DNA of 64,000 nucleotides, from positions 124,001 through 188,000 of the forward strand of contig NZ_JZUE01000001.1 in the NCBI RefSeq assembly GCF_000969605.1, read 5' to 3'. The notes under the pieces are model-generated. The model saw only the letters and a list, made by a program, of their open reading frames with translations, did no database searches and was not told the DNA's origin. Shown here piece by piece: positions 1-6,939 of the stretch. Numbering within the stretch: the stretch's first letter is position 1; every line of letters starts with the position of its first letter. The position numbers and the translations under genes were made by a program. Source of the stretch: Aquincola tertiaricarbonis (lineage in GTDB: Bacteria; Pseudomonadota; Gammaproteobacteria; Burkholderiales; Burkholderiaceae_C).

Positions 1-191
1 TAGCAACCATGCCCGGTCGCCCGCTCAAGGAGATCAGAGCCATCCCGGGTTGCGGGTACGCCTGGCTCTTCCGGCATGACCGGCAATGGCTCATGGAGAG
101 CTTGCCCTTCTTAAACTACGCTACCGGTCGACGGGAGGCCGCTAGACACCCGACGGCAGGTCATGACCGTATCCCCCCAGCGGTTGCGTGA
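1..191 (+). pseudogene. C-terminal fragment, possibly Tn7-like TnsD/TniQ protein
   Basis: The reading frame is open from the window edge (first ATG at 9) to a stop at 189-191. It contains the stretch YAWLFRHDRQWL, which resembles the 'YAWLYRHDREWL'-type segment I associate with the C-terminal region of TnsD proteins, the target-selecting subunits of Tn7-like transposons. The tail after that segment (rich in R, H and A) looks unlike a normal protein end, so this may be a frameshifted or degraded remnant. Base composition is visibly lower in GC than the genes to the right. Repeats resembling transposon ends follow within 100 bp. The family call rests on one short motif, and upstream sequence is not available. 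Confidence 0.35.
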
Positions 192-195
192 GCGG

Positions 196-280
196 GGATC
201 GGGATGTCAAGTTATTGCGCGAACGGCGGGACAAAGAACGCAGCGTAAGTGCTTGATTCTTGGATCCCCGGTGTCAACTT
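196..280. repeat. Imperfect direct repeats, possible end of a Tn7-like element
   Basis: Two related blocks lie about 67 bp apart: GGATC-N4-TGTCAAGTT at 196-213 and GGATC-N5-TGTCAACTT at 262-280. The segment from 205 ends in GGCGGGACA at 225-233. Tn7-like elements end in TGT/ACA and carry several TnsB-binding repeats near each end, so this could be an element's right end with its terminal ACA at 231-233. The left end is outside the window, so no target-site duplication can be tested. Confidence 0.25.
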
Positions 281-894
281 GATGTTAGAAGGAACCTGGG
301 ATACGCCGGCACCTTCCCCGACTGCGCGATGGCGCTGCTGACCTGCAGCAGCAGCTCCAGGTCCAGCTGCTGCGGGTCGCGCGGGATGAGGTCGTAGAAG
401 CACAGGGTGCCAATGAGCTGGCCATCATCCGGCTGCAGGACGGGCACCCCGCAGTAAGCCAGCACCACGTCCTTGGCGGGGTGGCTGGCCGTGCGGCTGT
501 CCTGGCTGGCGTCGGCGGTGACGAAGGGCTGGCCCGTCTCGCGCACGAAGCTGCAGTAGGTGGCGGTGTCGGGCACCTCGGCGGCCTGGGTGACGGCGAG
601 GTTCTCGCGGTCCACGTGCACCACCGAGGTGGCCTTGCCATCCTTGAAGCGGAAGATGCTGACGAAGCGGTAATCACTGCGCCGCAGCAGCGAATACAGC
701 GCCGCGCGCAGGCCGTCGCTGTCCAGCAGCCGCGAGAACACATTGAAGGCCACCGCGGTGGGGTCGATCTGCCCGCCATCGCTCACCGCCGGCCGCCCCA
801 GCGGCGCGTCGCCGGCCGGGCGTGCGGTCCGGGCCGCTTCCACGGCGCGGCGAAGCGCCTGCAACGCATCTTCGTAGCTGTCCAGCTTGCTCAT
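274..894 (-). CDS. Single GAF-domain protein
   Basis: About 206 residues when started at the ATG at 894 (sequence MSKLDSYEDALQAL), preferred over an in-frame ATG at 921 because the extra nine residues look like leader. After a variable N-terminal 60 residues, one GAF-like fold covers most of the protein. It has the VSIFRF and GTLCFYD strands typical of GAF domains that share a fold with phytochrome and sensor proteins. No kinase, GGDEF or HTH output domain is attached, so it is a stand-alone sensor or binding protein. The last dozen residues (PAYPRFLLTSS) run into the repeats at the left edge, so the native C-terminus may have been replaced by an insertion. Ligand unknown. Confidence 0.75.
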   Translation of the reverse strand: MSKLDSYEDALQALRRAVEAARTARPAGDAPLGRPAVSDGGQIDPTAVAFNVFSRLLDSDGLRAALYSLLRRSDYRFVSIFRFKDGKATSVVHVDRENLAVTQAAEVPDTATYCSFVRETGQPFVTADASQDSRTASHPAKDVVLAYCGVPVLQPDDGQLIGTLCFYDLIPRDPQQLDLELLLQVSSAIAQSGKVPAYPRFLLTSS

Positions 895-975
895 TCGATG
901 ATCCTGTTGCCGAGGGCCCATTGTGTCCTGCAGACCGCATGCCCACCGCGCCGCCGAGAGCTGCGTGCACCCTGG

Positions 976-1251
976 ATGCGATTCAGCTCAATTCATTTGA
1001 TTTCAGTTCGACCTGCGCCCAGCGGCGGCGCCACGCAAGGCGGCGTGGAGTTCGGCACCTTTGGCGGCGCTCCCAACTCGAGCGACAGCGGCTTGTTCAC
1101 GCAGACCGGCGACCGCATCGACGCCTCGCTGGCCGCCTTCGGTTCGTTCGGCGCCAGCCCGCTCGGCGCTACCGCAGGGCTGTTTGGCCACGACTACGGC
1201 ATCACGCTGGCCAACAGCACCGCCACCGACATCGAGGTGGGGCCGGTATAA
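976..1251 (+). CDS. Small orphan reading frame, possibly the 3' remnant of a larger gene
   Basis: The frame is open from an ATG at 976 to TAA at 1249-1251 (91 codons). From about 1015 it has the strong GC3 codon pattern of real genes here and a Gly/Ser/Ala-rich product (GTFGGAPNSSDSGLF, then ATAGLFGHDYGITLANS). The first 15 codons are unusually AT-rich and read like non-coding DNA. That abrupt change suggests a decayed gene that lost its 5' part. I do not recognise the family; the low-complexity style resembles the C-terminal part of a secreted protein. It ends only 7 bp before the WYL regulator. Confidence 0.35.
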   Translation: MRFSSIHLISVRPAPSGGATQGGVEFGTFGGAPNSSDSGLFTQTGDRIDASLAAFGSFGASPLGATAGLFGHDYGITLANSTATDIEVGPV

Positions 1252-1258
1252 GCGCCGG

Positions 1259-1954
1259 ATGTCCCGTGCCGCCCGCCTGCTCGACCTCGTCCAGTTGCTG
1301 CGCCGCCACCGCCATCCGGTGAGCGGTGCGGCCATCGCCGCCGAACTCGGCATCAGCCTGCGCACGCTGTACCGCGACATCGGCACGCTGCAGGCACAGG
1401 GCGCGGCCATCGACGGTGCGCCGGGCCTGGGCTACGTGCTTCGCGAAGGCTTCGTGCTGCCGCCGCTGATGTTCTCGGCCGAGGAACTGGAGGCGCTGGT
1501 GCTGGGCATGCGCTGGGTGGTGCAGCGGGCCGACAGCCGGCTGGCCGATGCCGCGCGCGATGCGCTCGCCAAGATCAACGCCGTGCTGCCGCCCGCGCTG
1601 CAGGCCGAGATGCAGGCCAGCACGCTGCTGGTGGCGCGCCTGCCGCCCGCGGGCGCTGCAGCGGCCACGGACCACACGCCCACCGTGCGCCACGCCATCC
1701 GCCAGCAGCACAAGCTGTGCATCGGCTACCGCGACGGCAGCGGCCGCAGCACGCAGCGCACCGTGTGGCCGTTCGCGCTCGGCTACTTCGACCGCGCCCA
1801 GGTGGTGGTGGCCTGGTGCGAGCTGCGCGGCGACATCCGGCATTTCCGCTGCGACCGCATCGCCTCGGTGGCGCCGCTGGCCGAGCGCTATCCGCGGCGC
1901 CGCGAAGCGCTGCTGCAGGCCTGGCGGGAGCGCGAAGGCATACCGCCGCAGTGA
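1259..1954 (+). CDS. YafY-type HTH/WYL-domain transcriptional regulator
   Basis: 231 residues, cytoplasmic. The N-terminus (about 1-60) is a DeoR/HTH_11-like winged helix with AAELGISLRTLYRDIGTL, the recognition-helix pattern of YafY regulators. The rest is a WYL domain with conserved IGYRDGSG and a later RHFRCDRI segment. WYL domains bind small ligands or nucleic acids and control the attached HTH. The ATG at 1259 is chosen because it opens directly into the HTH. The next gene, 91 bp downstream on the same strand, is a VOC protein; YafY-VOC pairs are common in proteobacteria and suggest local control of that gene. The inducer is unknown. Confidence 0.85.
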   Translation: MSRAARLLDLVQLLRRHRHPVSGAAIAAELGISLRTLYRDIGTLQAQGAAIDGAPGLGYVLREGFVLPPLMFSAEELEALVLGMRWVVQRADSRLADAARDALAKINAVLPPALQAEMQASTLLVARLPPAGAAAATDHTPTVRHAIRQQHKLCIGYRDGSGRSTQRTVWPFALGYFDRAQVVVAWCELRGDIRHFRCDRIASVAPLAERYPRRREALLQAWREREGIPPQ

Positions 1955-2045
1955 GGTGCGCTGCTGACAGGAACTGTCAGGCCGCCCGCAGAGCATGGAG
2001 GCCTGCCGCAGCCCGCGGCGCCCACCATCCTTCCCAGGAGATCCC

Positions 2046-2414
2046 ATGCTCGAAGCCAACCACATCCTTCTCTACGTGGCCGATGCCCGCCGCAGCTGCA
2101 GCTTCTATGGCGCGCTGCTCGGCCTGCAGCCGGTGGAGGCGCAGGACACCTTCTGCATGTTCCGCCTGCCTTCGGGCGTGATGCTCGGCCTGTGGGGCGC
2201 CGCCGGCGTGCAACCCGCGGCCACGCCGCCTGGCGGCTTCGAGCTGGGCTTCGCGGTGGCGGGCGGGCGGGCCGAGGTGGACGCGGTGCATGCGCAATGG
2301 CAGGCGCAAGGCATCCGCGTGCTGCAGCCGCTCACCGCGGTGGACTTCGGCTACACCTTCACCGCCTGCGATGCCGATGGCCACCGGCTGCGCGTGTATG
2401 CGCCCGGCGCCTAG
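2046..2414 (+). CDS. VOC (glyoxalase/bleomycin-resistance fold) family protein
   Basis: 122 residues from an ATG at 2046 with a good AGGAG about 8 bp upstream. The product opens with NHILLYVADARRSCSFYGALLG, the standard first beta-alpha unit of VOC proteins, and closes with FTACDADGHRLRVYAPGA, the usual metal-site strand region ending in 'DPDGNxLRV'. It could be a glyoxalase-like lyase, dioxygenase or drug-binding protein; the fold does not tell which. It probably shares regulation with the WYL regulator just upstream. Its TAG stop shares bases with the stop of the convergent copD-like gene at a CTAG (2411-2414). Confidence 0.85.
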   Translation: MLEANHILLYVADARRSCSFYGALLGLQPVEAQDTFCMFRLPSGVMLGLWGAAGVQPAATPPGGFELGFAVAGGRAEVDAVHAQWQAQGIRVLQPLTAVDFGYTFTACDADGHRLRVYAPGA

Positions 2415-2881
2415 CTTCCGCCCAGCAGCACCGCCACCACGATGGCGAGGCCGATAGCCAGGTTGACGGCCACCCATTGCCGCACCTGGGCCATGGCGGC
2501 ACCGCCGGCCGGCCAGTCCTGCGCCGTGACCGCGCGGCGCAGGCGCTGGAAGAGCGCGAAGCGCACGTGCAGGAAGATGGCCACCATCAGCGTGCCGCCC
2601 ACCGCCATCAGCCACCAGTGCCACGGCATGTCGAAGTTGCCTCCAGCCTGCACCACCCGCCTGGCGATGCGGCCGAGCAGCCACACGCCGCTGGCCCAGG
2701 CCAGCAGCGAGGCCACCAGCACCGCCGCGAAGAAGCGGCCCAGCACCTCGTGCATCAGCTTCAGCCGCAGCGGCGGTTCCAGCGTGGCCACGGCCGGGCG
2801 CAGGAAGAAGTGCGCGAACACCATGCCCCCCACCCACACCACGATGGACAACACATGCAGGGTCTTCAGAAGGGCTTCCAT
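2411..2881 (-). CDS. CopD-like integral membrane protein
   Basis: 156 residues from the ATG at 2881. It is mostly hydrophobic with four predicted membrane helices; the first begins LHVLSIVVWVGGMVFAHFF, the hallmark opening of the CopD/DUF2269-like family, in which the histidine may take part in metal or heme binding. Family members are inner-membrane proteins linked to copper resistance or electron transport, but many are uncharacterised. It lies downstream of the Ser/Thr kinase on the same strand with a 43-bp gap, so they may be co-transcribed. No CopC or other copper gene is nearby, so a copper role is not supported by context. Confidence 0.75.
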   Translation of the reverse strand: MEALLKTLHVLSIVVWVGGMVFAHFFLRPAVATLEPPLRLKLMHEVLGRFFAAVLVASLLAWASGVWLLGRIARRVVQAGGNFDMPWHWWLMAVGGTLMVAIFLHVRFALFQRLRRAVTAQDWPAGGAAMAQVRQWVAVNLAIGLAIVVAVLLGGS

Positions 2882-2924
2882 CGGGGCTCCAGGACGGGCG
2901 TGAACAAAGGGGCAGGCGGGCCGC

Positions 2925-4076
2925 TCAACGCCACCAGTAGAACCCGGCCGCCAGCAGCGCGCCGAGCGCGGCCAGTGCCGCACCCAGCGGCAGCAGCCGT
3001 GGTCGCGCCGCGGGCGGGGGCGCAGGCGCAGGCGCAGGCGGCCGCTCCGGCTGCTGCGCGGTGGCTGGCGAGGCCGCGGCGGCGCGAGGCGGTGCCGGCT
3101 TGCGCGCCACCATGACCGTCTTCGGGAAGCTGCCGCTCAGGCGCTGCTGCAGTGCGGCCATGTCCTGCGGTCGGTCCTCGGGGCGCACGGCCAGGCCGGC
3201 GTCGATGGCTGCCAGCAACTCGTTGGCATAGCGGCCGGCGCCGGCGCGGCTGGCCGGCTCCATCTCGTCCTTCACCGCGCGGGCTACGGCCGAAGGCGGC
3301 GCACGCAGCGCGATGCAGCTCCATAGCACCGCGCTCAGGGCATACACGTCGGTCCACGGGCCCTGGCGGCGCGAAGCCTCGCCTTCGTACTGTTCCACCG
3401 GCGAGTACCCCGTCTTCAGCAGCGCGGTCAGGGCCTGCGTGGCATCGCCCACCACGCGGCGGGCTGATCCGAAGTCCAGCAGCAGCGGGCGCGGCAGCCC
3501 ATCGAACGGGCTGCCGGCCGCGGCATCGTGCTGCAGCAGGATGTTGTCGGGCGCCACGTCGCGGTGCAGGCACTGCCGCTCGTGCAGCACGGCCAGCGCC
3601 TGGGCCAGCTCGGTGGCCAGCCGGCGCAGCCAGGGCTCGGGCGGGCCGGCGGGTGCACGGCGCAGCGCGTCATGCAGCGTGATGCCCTGCACCAGCGGCA
3701 TCAGCATGTAGGCGGTGCCGTTGTCGGCCCACACGCGGTGGATCTTGATGAGCGCGGGATGGTCGAACGCCGCCAGCATGCGCGCCTCGTCGAAGAAGCT
3801 GCGCAGGCCGTGCCGGAAGGTGGGCAGGTGCCGGGCCGAGCGCGCATGCACCACGCCGTTGGCATCGCGCTGGGCCACGGTGGCCGGCATGTACTCCTTC
3901 ACCGCCCAGGCGTGGCCCAGCCGCAGGTCGGTGGCGCGGTAGACGATGCTGTAGCCGCCCTGGCCCATCACGCCGTCGATGCGCAGCTCGTCCAGCCGCG
4001 TGCCCGGCGGCAGCGCCGCATCCGCATCCCGCCGCGGGATGAGCTGCGTGCGCTGGTCGTCGGGCGGCTGCGGCAT
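2925..4076 (-). CDS. Membrane-anchored Ser/Thr protein kinase
   Basis: 383 residues, a Hanks-type kinase. Visible motifs are the glycine loop MGQGGYSIVYRA (38-48), the ATP-binding lysine in WAVKEYMP (K60), the catalytic HRD (D173 in HRDVAPDNIL) and DFG (D201 in LLDFGSAR). All catalytic residues are present. After a Pro/Ala-rich linker, the C-terminus is one transmembrane helix followed by YWWR, which would tether the kinase to the inner membrane with only a few residues outside, so there is no external sensor. The start at 4076 overlaps the stop of the aldo/keto reductase gene as ATGA, implying translational coupling. Substrates unknown. Confidence 0.9.
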   Translation of the reverse strand: MPQPPDDQRTQLIPRRDADAALPPGTRLDELRIDGVMGQGGYSIVYRATDLRLGHAWAVKEYMPATVAQRDANGVVHARSARHLPTFRHGLRSFFDEARMLAAFDHPALIKIHRVWADNGTAYMLMPLVQGITLHDALRRAPAGPPEPWLRRLATELAQALAVLHERQCLHRDVAPDNILLQHDAAAGSPFDGLPRPLLLDFGSARRVVGDATQALTALLKTGYSPVEQYEGEASRRQGPWTDVYALSAVLWSCIALRAPPSAVARAVKDEMEPASRAGAGRYANELLAAIDAGLAVRPEDRPQDMAALQQRLSGSFPKTVMVARKPAPPRAAAASPATAQQPERPPAPAPAPPPAARPRLLPLGAALAALGALLAAGFYWWR

Positions 4077-4975
4077 CAGGGCACCTCGTGGCCCATGCTG
4101 GCCTGCCACACGCGGTACCAGTCCTCGGCACTCAGGCGCAGCGACAGCGCGGCCACGGCTTCCTGCATGGCGGCAATGCGGCTGGAGCCGGCGATCGGCA
4201 GCGGCCGCGACGGATGCCGCAGGATCCAGGCATGGGCGATGGTGGCCATGCCCACGCCATGCTGCTCCGCCAGCGCCTGCAGCACGCCGCGCACGCGCTG
4301 GGCCTGGGCATCCTGCCCGGTGAACAGGCGGCCGCCGCCCAGCGGCGACCAGACCATCGGCCGCAGGCCGAGGTCGGTGCACTGCGCCAGCGTGCCGTCG
4401 GCCAGCGCGCCCATCTGCAAGGCGGACAGCTCCACCTGGTGCGTGGCCAGCGGAAAGCGCCGGTGCAGCATCGCCAGCTCGGCGGGGCTGTGGTTGCTCA
4501 CGCCGAACTGCAGCACCTTGCCCGCGGCCTGCAGGCTGCGGAAGGTGTCAGCCAGCTCGTCGGGGTCCATCAGCAGGTCGGGGCGGTGGATCAGCAGCAG
4601 GTCCAGCCGGTCGGTGTGCAGCGCCTGCAGCGAGGCGTCCACCGACGCCACCACGTGGGCCCGCGAGCTGTCGTACGACTTGACGGCATGGCCGGGCCGC
4701 TGCGCGGACACCAGCTTGATGCCGCACTTGCCCACGATCTGCAGGCGCTCGCGCAGCCCGGGCGAAGCGGCCAGGGCCTGGCCGAACAGCGCCTCCACCG
4801 TGTAGCTGCCGTAGATGTCGGCATGGTCGAAGCTGGTGATGCCCAGCTCGATGCACTGCTCGATCCAGGCCAGCCGCTGCTGCACCCCGAAGCCCCAGTC
4901 GGCCATGCGCCAGGCGCCGGCCACGATGGGGGACAGGGGCAGGTTGGGGGGCGTCAGGGCTGTGGTGGACGTCAT
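4076..4975 (-). CDS. Aldo/keto reductase, YdhF-like
   Basis: 299 residues, a cytoplasmic TIM-barrel NADPH-dependent oxidoreductase. The catalytic tetrad is visible: D50 and Y55 in FDHADIYG, K83 in VGKCGIK and H130 in LLLIHRPD. The C-terminal WILRHPSRPLPIAGSSR is the cofactor-binding segment. Length and sequence resemble E. coli YdhF, whose physiological substrate is not settled. Translationally coupled (ATGA) to the downstream kinase gene. The 69-bp gap to the osmC gene suggests a separate promoter, or one loose operon with it. Confidence 0.88.
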   Translation of the reverse strand: MTSTTALTPPNLPLSPIVAGAWRMADWGFGVQQRLAWIEQCIELGITSFDHADIYGSYTVEALFGQALAASPGLRERLQIVGKCGIKLVSAQRPGHAVKSYDSSRAHVVASVDASLQALHTDRLDLLLIHRPDLLMDPDELADTFRSLQAAGKVLQFGVSNHSPAELAMLHRRFPLATHQVELSALQMGALADGTLAQCTDLGLRPMVWSPLGGGRLFTGQDAQAQRVRGVLQALAEQHGVGMATIAHAWILRHPSRPLPIAGSSRIAAMQEAVAALSLRLSAEDWYRVWQASMGHEVP

Positions 4976-5044
4976 GGGCCGGGCAGGGCGGTGGCAGAGC
5001 GCCGCAGCATAGTGCGTGCGGCGCCGCGCCCGGCGGCCGCCTGC

Positions 5045-5512
5045 TCAGCGCTGCTGCCCGCCCCCGCTGCCGCCGCCTTGCAGCAGCGTGGCTTCCAGGG
5101 TGATCTCGGGCACGCTGGCCAGGGCCTTGGACAGCGGGCAGTCGCGCTTGGCGGTGGCGGCGATCTCCTGGAACTTCGCTTCGTCGATGCCCGGCACGCT
5201 GGCGCTGAGCTGCAGGGCGATGCGGTCGATCTTGAAGCCGTCGCCGTCCTTGACCAGCCGCACGTTGGCGCGGGTGTCCACCTGCTCGGTGGCGAAGCCG
5301 GCCTTGTCGCACGCGAAGGAAAACGCCATGGTGAAGCAGGCGGCATGGGCGGCCGCCACGATCTCCTCGGGATTGGTGCCGCGGCGGTCGTCCTCGAAGC
5401 GGCTGGAAAAGCCGTAGGGATAGTTGTTCAGCGCGCCGGTCTGGGTGCTGATGCGGCCCTGGCCCTTCTGGCCCCCACCTTCCCAGTGCACGCTCGCGGT
5501 TTTCTCGGACAT
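5045..5512 (-). CDS. OsmC/OhrA-family peroxiredoxin
   Basis: 155 residues. OsmC proteins reduce organic hydroperoxides with two redox cysteines, and both are present: C59 in AAAHAACFTMAF and C125 in KRDCPLSKAL. The N-terminal GTNPEEIVAAAHAAC block is diagnostic. The C-terminus is a short Gly/Gln tail (GGGSGGGQQR), which is unusual but looks disordered. It is probably transcribed together with the flavodoxin-like reductase 35 bp upstream, giving a small oxidative-stress pair. Confidence 0.92.
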   Translation of the reverse strand: MSEKTASVHWEGGGQKGQGRISTQTGALNNYPYGFSSRFEDDRRGTNPEEIVAAAHAACFTMAFSFACDKAGFATEQVDTRANVRLVKDGDGFKIDRIALQLSASVPGIDEAKFQEIAATAKRDCPLSKALASVPEITLEATLLQGGGSGGGQQR

Positions 5513-5547
5513 TCAGGTCTCCTTGCGTTGATGTGGGTTCGGGTCGG

Positions 5548-6627
5548 TCACTTGGCGCGCGGCTGCTGCAGCCCGGCGTCGGCGGGCTGCAGCGAGCCAT
5601 CGCGCAGGCCGGTCACGGCGCGGGCCACGGCCCGCGCTGCATTGCGCACTTCCTCCTGCACGGCTTCGTCCGCGTCCAGCGTGTCGTGGCTGTTCCAGTA
5701 GGGCTCGTAGTAGCCGATGTAGCGGTCCAGCCTGGCCTTGCTGCCGGCATCCACCAGGCCCATCCAGTCCAGCCAGTCGGTGAGGTTGCGGCGCTGGGCC
5801 TCCACGCCGGCCACGTCGCCATGCACCACCACGCCGTAGGCGCGGCCGGCCAGGTGCTTGGGATAGTGCCAGCCGGCCTGCTCGATGGCCTTGGCTTCCT
5901 CGGCCTTCTTGCCGTGGGTGCTGGTCACGTCGGGGTTGCCGCCGTCGGCGCACACCATGCGGTCGATCATCAGCTTCAACGGGCTGGGCGACTGGTACCA
6001 GTAGGTGGGCGTCAGGATCATCACGCCGTGCGCCAGCGTCCAGCGCTCGTAGATCTCGTTCATCCAGTCGTCGGCCTGGTCCAGCGAGTGGTTGGGGTAG
6101 CAGCTGCAGGGCCAGTGGCACAGCGGCATGGCGGTGCCCACGCAGCCCTTGCAGGGATGGATGCTGCGGCCGTATTCCGAGGTAAGCAGGCTCAGGTCCA
6201 GCACGTCCGTGTCCATCGATGCCTGCTCGATGACCTCGCGCGCCAGCTGGGTCAGGCGCCAGGTCTTGGACATCTCGCCCGGGCAGGTGCCGTCGTTGCG
6301 CGAGCTGGCGTTGATGAGCAGCACGCGGCCGCGCGTGGCCGGGTCGCGCCAGCGGCGCTCGGCCTGCTGCAGCTTGTCGCGTGTTTCCAGCCATTCCACC
6401 GAGGTGTCGTAGTCGGGGTGCTTGAAGCCTTCGCCCGCCGGGCGGCTGATCGGCGCCTTGCGCCCCTCCTGGAAAGCCTGCCAGGCGATCTCCTCCAGCC
6501 GCGCGATGGCTTCCTGCTCCGGCGCGAAGGCAGGGTCGTAGAAGCGCCGCGTGAAGCGCTGATGGAAGGTCACGCGGTCGAGCTTGTCGGGCGCCTGGCC
6601 CGTACGGACGTGGATGGGTTGGCTCAT
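5548..6627 (-). CDS. Flavodoxin-fold NAD(P)H-dependent FMN reductase
   Basis: 359 residues from an ATG at 6627 (MSQPIHVRTG). After a roughly 115-residue N-terminal region of unknown fold comes a flavodoxin-like domain: VLLINASSRNDGTCPG (phosphate-binding loop), a Cys-rich insert CKGCVGTAMPLCHWPCSC, and ILTPTYWYQSPSPLKLMIDR (the flavin-ring loop of NADPH-dependent FMN reductases). Such enzymes reduce FMN, quinones or azo compounds. The unusually dense cysteine cluster could hold a metal or redox disulfides; that is inference. Probably co-transcribed with osmC. Confidence 0.8.
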   Translation of the reverse strand: MSQPIHVRTGQAPDKLDRVTFHQRFTRRFYDPAFAPEQEAIARLEEIAWQAFQEGRKAPISRPAGEGFKHPDYDTSVEWLETRDKLQQAERRWRDPATRGRVLLINASSRNDGTCPGEMSKTWRLTQLAREVIEQASMDTDVLDLSLLTSEYGRSIHPCKGCVGTAMPLCHWPCSCYPNHSLDQADDWMNEIYERWTLAHGVMILTPTYWYQSPSPLKLMIDRMVCADGGNPDVTSTHGKKAEEAKAIEQAGWHYPKHLAGRAYGVVVHGDVAGVEAQRRNLTDWLDWMGLVDAGSKARLDRYIGYYEPYWNSHDTLDADEAVQEEVRNAARAVARAVTGLRDGSLQPADAGLQQPRAK

Positions 6628-6939
6628 GGTTGGCGGCGGCACAGCAGGGCAGACGATGGTCGGCGGTGGCCCGCCCCCACCGCGTGGGAAGGCGGCGCGG
6701 CCGGGTGTCGGTGGGCGCCGACAGGCAAGCGCCGCGTGCCCTCCGCGACGTGCCAGGTCAGCATTCACCAACCGTGGCTCTCACGCCACAATCCGCGCCC
6801 AGCATCGCGGCGAGCGCGGCACGGGGCCGCCGGCGATGCCTGCGAAAGGCGCGCGGGCGTGTGGGGTGACAGTGGCGACCTGCGATGGCAAGGGCGATGG
6901 CCGGGCTGGCTGCCGGCCGGTGGCGGCCTCGGCAGCCTG
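6628..6939. other. 312-bp divergent intergenic region
   Basis: This gap separates the divergent reductase and diguanylate cyclase genes, so it should hold both promoters. I could not identify a convincing -35/-10 pair or an operator palindrome. All open frames crossing it have poor codon patterns, so I see no gene in it. Confidence 0.5.

Noticed and set aside
5533-6939. Long in-frame extension upstream of the diguanylate cyclase on the top strand
   Set aside because: It is the antisense shadow of the flavodoxin-like reductase gene. GC-rich DNA with few stops gives long open frames; no domain signal appears before 6940.
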